Below are positions 59,977 to 64,000 of a stretch of 64,000 nucleotides of DNA, in pieces (position 1 is the stretch's first letter; each line of letters starts with the position of its first letter). Origin of the DNA: Haloprofundus halobius (lineage in GTDB: Archaea > Halobacteriota > Halobacteria > Halobacteriales > Haloferacaceae); the NCBI RefSeq assembly GCF_020097835.1, contig NZ_CP083666.1:2170001-2234000 (forward strand), written 5' to 3'. The notes beneath the pieces are model-generated. The model saw nothing but the letters and a program-made list of their open reading frames with translations, was not told the DNA's origin and ran no database searches. The position numbers and the translations under genes are program-made.

Positions 59977-61272
59977 TTACGCTGAATCGGTCAGTTCGAG
60001 GTACAACGCCGCGCTCCACGAGAAACGGTCGCTGCCCCGACCCTCGCCCGTCTCGGGGTTGAAGTACTCGAAAAAGCCCTCGCGTTCGACGAGGCGGCGG
60101 CTGTCCCGGTCGATCCGGTCGGCGAGGTCGGCCGAGCCGTAGCGGCGCAGGCCGTCGGCGACGAGCCAGTTCGTGTTTATCCACACCGGCCCGCGCCAGT
60201 AGCGGTCGGGGTCGAACGCGTCGCCGACGTAGGAGGGGACGGCGAACTCGTAGGCGAGCAAGTCGTCGCGGAGCGTCCGGCGGAGGCGTTCGAACTGCTG
60301 CTTCGTCGGAATCTCGCCGAAGACGCTCGCGAGTCCGGCGACGGAATTCGCTTCGAGTTTGCGGTCGCCGACGCGGTCGTAGGAGACGAACGTCCCCAAC
60401 TCCTCGTCCCAGAGTCGGTCGCGAATCGCCTCGCGCGACTGCTCGGCCTGCTCGCGCCACGTCGTCGCCGCCGTGTCGTCGCCGCGGGCGGCGGCGAGCG
60501 CCGCGAAGTCGTCGCAGGCGCGGACGAAGATGGCGTTCGTCAGCGCGTCCTCGACGAGGAACGGGCAGGACTCGCGGAGGTCGAACTCGTCCCAGTCGAC
60601 GGCGCGGGCCTCGCGGACGAGCGAGACGTACCGGTCGTAGTCCCAGTCGGTCGGTCGCTGGTCGGCTAACTCGTCGGACTTGCGGTCTTCGCGCTCGTAC
60701 ACGACCTCCCCGGGGTCGAACGCGGCGAGCGGGTCGGTCCACGCCGGCGAGTCGTCCATCCCGGTCTCCCACGGGTGGCGGACGTAAACCACCGAGGTGT
60801 CGAACGACCGCTCACGCACCCACCACTCCAAGTGGCGTTCCAGCGCTGGATACACTCGATCGAGGAACCCGTCGTCGCCCGTCTCCTCGTAGATACGGCG
60901 GACCGCCGGGACGACCATCGGCGGTTGGGTGATGCCGCTGGTGGCAGTTTCCTCGACGTCGACGCCCCACTCCTCGGGACCGGGGAAGTAGCCCTCGGCG
61001 TCGGTGTGGAAGACGATGTGCGGCAGCAGACCGCTCTCCCACGTCGCCGCGCAGAGCGATTCTACCTCCTCTTTCGCGGCCGCGGGTTCGACGCCCGCGA
61101 GGCCGAGCGCGATGAAGGCGGAATCCCAGTTCCACTGGAACGGGTAGAGCGTCGCCGACGGGATGGTGTACCCCTCGGCGCGGTTCGACCGGAGCACGTC
61201 GAGCGCCTCGGTGCGGCGCTCTTCGGTGGCGGCGCGGTCAGCGTTCGTGTCCTCGTCGCGTCCGTCGTCCAT
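59977..61272 (-). CDS. GH63/trehalase-like (alpha/alpha)6 glycosidase
   Basis: A 431-residue protein started at ATG 61272, one base after the cobB stop; the longer frame upstream is cobB read in another phase. Motifs of the MGH1-like/GH63 group: LYPFQWNWDSAFIALGLAGV, WESGLLPHIVFH, GITQPPMVVPAVRRIYEETG, VVYVRHPWETGMDDSPAWTD (containing the catalytic region of ENSPxWD type), VGDAFDPDRYWRGPVWINTN and FFEYFNPETGEGRGSDRFSW. It should hydrolyse alpha-linked glucose- or mannose-containing solutes such as mannosylglycerate or trehalose. No signal peptide, so it works inside the cell. It sits unexpectedly inside the cobalamin operon. Confidence 0.85.
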   Translation of the reverse strand: MDDGRDEDTNADRAATEERRTEALDVLRSNRAEGYTIPSATLYPFQWNWDSAFIALGLAGVEPAAAKEEVESLCAATWESGLLPHIVFHTDAEGYFPGPEEWGVDVEETATSGITQPPMVVPAVRRIYEETGDDGFLDRVYPALERHLEWWVRERSFDTSVVYVRHPWETGMDDSPAWTDPLAAFDPGEVVYEREDRKSDELADQRPTDWDYDRYVSLVREARAVDWDEFDLRESCPFLVEDALTNAIFVRACDDFAALAAARGDDTAATTWREQAEQSREAIRDRLWDEELGTFVSYDRVGDRKLEANSVAGLASVFGEIPTKQQFERLRRTLRDDLLAYEFAVPSYVGDAFDPDRYWRGPVWINTNWLVADGLRRYGSADLADRIDRDSRRLVEREGFFEYFNPETGEGRGSDRFSWSAALYLELTDSA

Positions 61273-61273
61273 G

Positions 61274-62677
61274 TTAGTGGTGGGCACGCGAACCGCCGTG
61301 ACCGTTTCGGCCTGCGTCAGCGAACGCTGCCACCTCGTCGACGAACCGGTCGAACGCCCCGCTCTCGGGGTGGACGTGCGCGTACGTGCCGAGCGTCCGG
61401 TACTCCGTGAGGCCGTCGTGCTCGCCGTCGATACCCTTGCCGCGAACGACATCGAACGCGAAGCGGGCGTCGGTCGCCGGGTCCGCCTCGGAGTAGTGGA
61501 ACTCGTGGCCGCGGAGCGTCCGCCCTTCGGGACAGGTGAGCGTCTCGTCTCTTCCTCGGAGTTCGACGTGGTCGAGCGCCTGATATCGATTGCGCATCGT
61601 CACGTCGGCCGGGAGGATGCCCGCCATCTCGTAGGTGTCGCCGTCGGTCGTCGTTAGCGACTCAGTCAAGGTCATCAGGCCGCCGCACTCGCCGAGGATG
61701 GGCAGGCCGTCGGCGGCCCGGTCGGCGAGCGTCGCCAGCGCGGGACTCTCGGAGAGGGCGGCGGCGTGTAGTTCGGGGTAGCCGCCGGGGAGGTAAACGC
61801 CGTCGCAGTCGGGCAGGTCGTCGCCCGCCGTCGGCGCGAAGGTGACTATCTCGGCGCGCTCGTCGAGGCGTTCGCGCGTCGCCGCGTAGACAAACCGGAA
61901 GGCGTCGTCGCTGGCGACGGCGATTGTGGGGAGGTCGTCGGCCTCGTCGGGGTGGGACGTGGCGTCGTCCTCGACCGCCGCGAACCACTCGGGTCCGCTC
62001 GCCACCTCGACGAACTCTTCGACGCGGATGCCCTCAGCCGCCGCGTCGAGCGCTTCGGCGGACAGCGGCGATTCGTCGCCCATCTCCAACCCGAGGTGGC
62101 GCTCGGGGATTTCGAGGTCCTCGCGCGGTGGAATCCGCCCGAAGTACGTCAGGTCGTCGGGGAGCGCCTCGCGGATGCCCGTTTCGTGTCGTCCTTCGTG
62201 TGCGCGCGAGGCGAGGACGCCCGCGACGTCGATATCGAGGCCGGCGCGCGCGGCGTACTCGCGGAAGCCGAGCGCCGTCGCGGCGACGCTCTCCATTCCC
62301 GCGCTCGCGTCGACGACGAGGGCGACCGGCAGGTCGAGTAACTCGGCGACTTTCGCGGTGCTCGTATCCACCTCGTCGACGCCAGCCCGACTCGTCGTGC
62401 TCCCATCGTACAGTCCCATCATCCCTTCGACGACGCAGACGTCGCCCGACCCGCGGGCGTAGTTGCGGCGCATCCCCGCCTCGCCTTCGAGCCACGGGTC
62501 GAGCGTTCTGGAGGCGCGCCAGGTCGCCGCCTCGTGGTGACTCGGGTCGATGAAGTCCGGCCCGGCCTTCGCCGGTTGGACGATCCGCCCCGTCCGCTGC
62601 AGAGCCCGACAGACGGCCAGCGTCGCGACGGTCTTTCCGACGCCGGAGGCGACCCCGGCGATGACGACTCCGTTCAT
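61274..62677 (-). CDS. cobB: Cobyrinic acid a,c-diamide synthase
   Basis: A 467-residue CobB/CbiA. The P-loop GVVIAGVASGVGKTVATLAV opens the amidoligase domain, with KAGPDFIDPSHH, VVEGMMGLYDGSTTSRAGVD and VALVVDASAGMESVAATALG. The glutaminase domain has LPDCDGVYLPGGYPELHAAA, GLPILGECGGLMTLTESLTT (nucleophile Cys) and LRGHEFHYSEAD. It amidates the a and c side chains of cobyrinic acid. First gene of the operon cobB-glycosidase-cobO-cobQ. The promoter must lie in the AT-rich 40 bases just upstream of ATG 62677 (CTATTCAGATAGTTTTACTG). Confidence 0.93.
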   Translation of the reverse strand: MNGVVIAGVASGVGKTVATLAVCRALQRTGRIVQPAKAGPDFIDPSHHEAATWRASRTLDPWLEGEAGMRRNYARGSGDVCVVEGMMGLYDGSTTSRAGVDEVDTSTAKVAELLDLPVALVVDASAGMESVAATALGFREYAARAGLDIDVAGVLASRAHEGRHETGIREALPDDLTYFGRIPPREDLEIPERHLGLEMGDESPLSAEALDAAAEGIRVEEFVEVASGPEWFAAVEDDATSHPDEADDLPTIAVASDDAFRFVYAATRERLDERAEIVTFAPTAGDDLPDCDGVYLPGGYPELHAAALSESPALATLADRAADGLPILGECGGLMTLTESLTTTDGDTYEMAGILPADVTMRNRYQALDHVELRGRDETLTCPEGRTLRGHEFHYSEADPATDARFAFDVVRGKGIDGEHDGLTEYRTLGTYAHVHPESGAFDRFVDEVAAFADAGRNGHGGSRAHH

Positions 62678-62880
62678 ATTCTATTCAGATAGTTTTACTG
62701 CAACTGTATTTGAGTTGTTCGGTGGAGGGGTATTCGGTGAGGTGGTGTTCGAGAAAGTGGTATCCGGGGAGGAACCGACCGCGACTCCCGTGCACACCGA
62801 GATGCCTCATCCCCCGCAATCGACTGCGTTGCTCGGTCGCTTCGCTCTCTGCGCTACTCGACCCTCGCACGGAAACGACA

Positions 62881-62970
62881 CGGACGGAGCCGCGCCGTGG
62901 CACGCGCCGGCGGTCGGCTCCGTCCGACCGACAGATGCGTGAGGGAGTCGGGCGCGTTCATGCGCCCGAC
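62881..62970. ncRNA. Possible structured RNA or terminator: two perfect long hairpins
   Basis: First stem: CGGACGGAGCCG (62881-62892) pairs perfectly with CGGCTCCGTCCG (62915-62926), 12 bp, and its loop can form a further CGCCG/CGGCG stem. Second stem: GTCGGGCGC (62947-62955) with GCGCCCGAC (62962-62970), 9 bp with a six-base loop. Two such stems 20 bases apart, in DNA without a gene, suggest a structured RNA, a leader, or a two-sided terminator. No known RNA family is recognised. Confidence 0.4.
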
Positions 62971-63034
62971 GAGGCTGGGGAGGTCTGAGGTGGTGCTGCG
63001 GTCTCTCGGTGCGCCCGGCAGTCGTGGTCGACTC

Positions 63035-63079
63035 GGACTCCAAGAACTCGGACTCCAAGAACTCGGACTCCAAGAACTC
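63035..63079. repeat. Three perfect tandem 15-bp repeats
   Basis: GGACTCCAAGAACTC occurs three times head to tail at 63035, 63050 and 63065. It is in frame with the SDR gene and would encode DSKNS units if translation began upstream at about 63009 instead of 63117. Confidence 0.9.
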
Positions 63080-63116
63080 AGACCCAGACCCCACCGAGGC
63101 GACAGTCCCGAATATT

Positions 63117-63905
63117 ATGTTGTTTCCCCGTGAACTCGATGCCGTGCAACTGAATGGACGGACCGCCATCGTCACCGGTGCGGCATCGGGAATAGGCAGA
63201 GCGACCGCTTCGCGACTCGCGGAGGCGGGTGCACACGTCGTCGTCACCGACGTGGACACCCACGGCGGCGAGGAGACGGTCGACCGAATCGAGCGCGACG
63301 GCGGCAGCGCGAAGTTCTCGGAACTCGACGTTCGCGACCGAGAGGCGTTCGTCTCGGTGGTCGAGGCTGTCGACGAGGAGTACGGACTCGACGTACTGGT
63401 CAACAACGCGGGCGTCGGCCACCCCCCGAAACCGGTCGAGGACGTCCCCGAGGCCGAACGCGAGTTCGTCTTCGACGTGAACGTTTCGGGCGTGTGGAAC
63501 GGCTGTGCGGCAGCGCTTCCGACGATGAAAGCCCGCGGCTCGGGCGCTATTGTCAACGTCGCCTCGCTGGCGGGTGTCATCGGGTCGCCGCACCTCGGTG
63601 CGTACTCGCTGTCGAAGGGTGCGGTCGTCAACTTCACCAGAACCGTGGCCGTCGAAGCGGGCTCCAACGGCGTCCGCGCGAACGCGGTCTGCCCCGGATT
63701 CGTCGAGGGTGGGCTCGGCGAGCAGTATTTCGACTCGTTCGAGGACCCCGAAGCGGCCCGTGAACGCGCGCGCCGCGGCTACGCGCTCGGCCGCCTCGGC
63801 GAACTCGACGAAGTCGCTGACGCCATCACGTTCCTCGCCAGCGACGAGGCGTCTTTCATCACTGGCGAGTCGCTGATGGTCGACGGCGGGTTCTCGATTC
63901 AGTGA
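63117..63905 (+). CDS. Short-chain dehydrogenase/reductase
   Basis: A 262-residue classical SDR from ATG 63117 (MLFPRELDAVQLNGRTAIVT); GTG 63144 is an alternative giving a start closer to the family norm. Cofactor motif TGAASGIGRA, with VVTDVDTHG after strand two (Asp, so NAD+ is preferred), VLVNNAGVGHPP, Ser in AIVNVASLAGVIGSPH, Tyr-Lys in GAYSLSKGAVVNFTR, and the end SFITGESLMVDGGFSIQ. The substrate is unknown; beta-ketoacyl reductase-like and sugar-dehydrogenase members share this pattern. It has no operon partner in the window. Confidence 0.9.
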   Translation: MLFPRELDAVQLNGRTAIVTGAASGIGRATASRLAEAGAHVVVTDVDTHGGEETVDRIERDGGSAKFSELDVRDREAFVSVVEAVDEEYGLDVLVNNAGVGHPPKPVEDVPEAEREFVFDVNVSGVWNGCAAALPTMKARGSGAIVNVASLAGVIGSPHLGAYSLSKGAVVNFTRTVAVEAGSNGVRANAVCPGFVEGGLGEQYFDSFEDPEAARERARRGYALGRLGELDEVADAITFLASDEASFITGESLMVDGGFSIQ

Positions 63906-63952
63906 CCGCGTAACTCGACGGTCGGCCTCCCGTTCGAGAGAGCCCGATTCGC

Positions 63953-64000
63953 TTACGTCTCGGTTGGATCGTTCTCCATCGATCTCCAGAAGAACGTCGC
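63953..64000 (-). CDS. Possible C-terminal end of a gene running off the window
   Basis: The minus strand ends in a frame reading ATFFWRSMENDPTET then TAA (stop 63955-63953). The acidic tail is typical of haloarchaeal C-termini, and convergent placement against the SDR gene makes sense, but only 15 residues are visible, so the call is weak. Confidence 0.25.
   Translation of the reverse strand, partial: ATFFWRSMENDPTET

Larger units (their letters stand above)
62678..63116. other. Intergenic region with strong hairpins and a 15-bp tandem repeat
   Basis: No gene is supported on either strand in these 440 bases, between the divergent cobB and SDR genes. It contains a structured part (62881-62970) and a tandem repeat (63035-63079), both entered separately. 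The first 60 bases are AT-rich and should carry the cobB promoter; the last bases (CCGAATATTATG) may include that of the SDR gene. Confidence 0.5.

Noticed and set aside
62678-62720. A cobalamin riboswitch in front of cobB
   Set aside because: The cobB start lies only a few dozen bases from an AT-rich promoter-like stretch, leaving no room for the conserved B12-box core; none of its hallmark sequence is seen.
62807-63667. A 286-codon minus-strand frame across the structured region and the SDR gene
   Set aside because: It is antisense to the SDR gene and then passes through the hairpins and tandem repeat; no domain.

Overview
The window reads as haloarchaeal DNA: acidic proteins, GC-rich third codon positions in most genes, Tat (RR) signal peptides on nearly all secreted proteins, ATGA/GTGA-overlapping operons, an archaeal Orc1/Cdc6 and a type I-B-like haloarchaeal CRISPR repeat. 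The repeat and gene set would fit Haloferacales, but the species cannot be fixed from the sequence alone.

Left part (1 to about 29.1 kb) is accessory, mobile and partly decayed, with lower GC and long non-coding stretches. In order it holds a winged-helix regulator pair; an IS200/IS605-like end; a membrane pseudogene cut by a two-spacer CRISPR remnant; an AAA ATPase with DUF234; an RPA-like OB-fold protein; a regulator plus flavin monooxygenase; an HNH endonuclease; a VapBC module; orc1/cdc6 with a candidate origin carrying four origin-box-like repeats; and a 1197-residue VirD4/TraG-like ATPase. A 5-kb segment (17824-22800) follows, bounded by inverted IS-type ends and a perfect 9-bp target duplication. 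It carries a universal stress protein, a zinc micro-protein, a TrkH K+ transporter, an SDR and a membrane protein. Next come an Lrp regulator, a HalOD1 protein with a broken receiver domain, a primase-polymerase, and a free-standing splicing-dead intein-like homing endonuclease. That endonuclease abuts a 5'-truncated chromosomal DUF7261-type gene at 29126, which looks like the edge of an integrated element.

Middle part (30.0-49.3 kb) is a surface polysaccharide and secreted-protein locus. Five overlapping genes encode a GT2 with its DUF1616-like partner and then, after a gap, a DUF3473-type deacetylase, a FemAB-like transferase, a GT4 and a GH16 lipoprotein. They are followed by a GH16-metallophosphoesterase fusion, a DUF457 hydrolase, an ATP-grasp remnant, a flippase, a DUF2206 membrane protein, a GT2 and two Tat-exported repeat proteins. 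A shared 80-90 residue beta-type module occurs six times in three of the secreted proteins. With the glycan-processing enzymes this looks like an extracellular matrix system and is the best candidate here for undescribed biology.

Right part (49.3-64 kb) is core metabolism: an HpcH/HpaI aldolase, a MinD-type ATPase pair, a NuoF-like plus NuoG/FdhA-like formate-dehydrogenase pair, and a cobalamin operon (cobB, a GH63/trehalase-like glycosidase, cobO/btuR, cobQ). It ends with a strongly structured intergenic region and an SDR gene.
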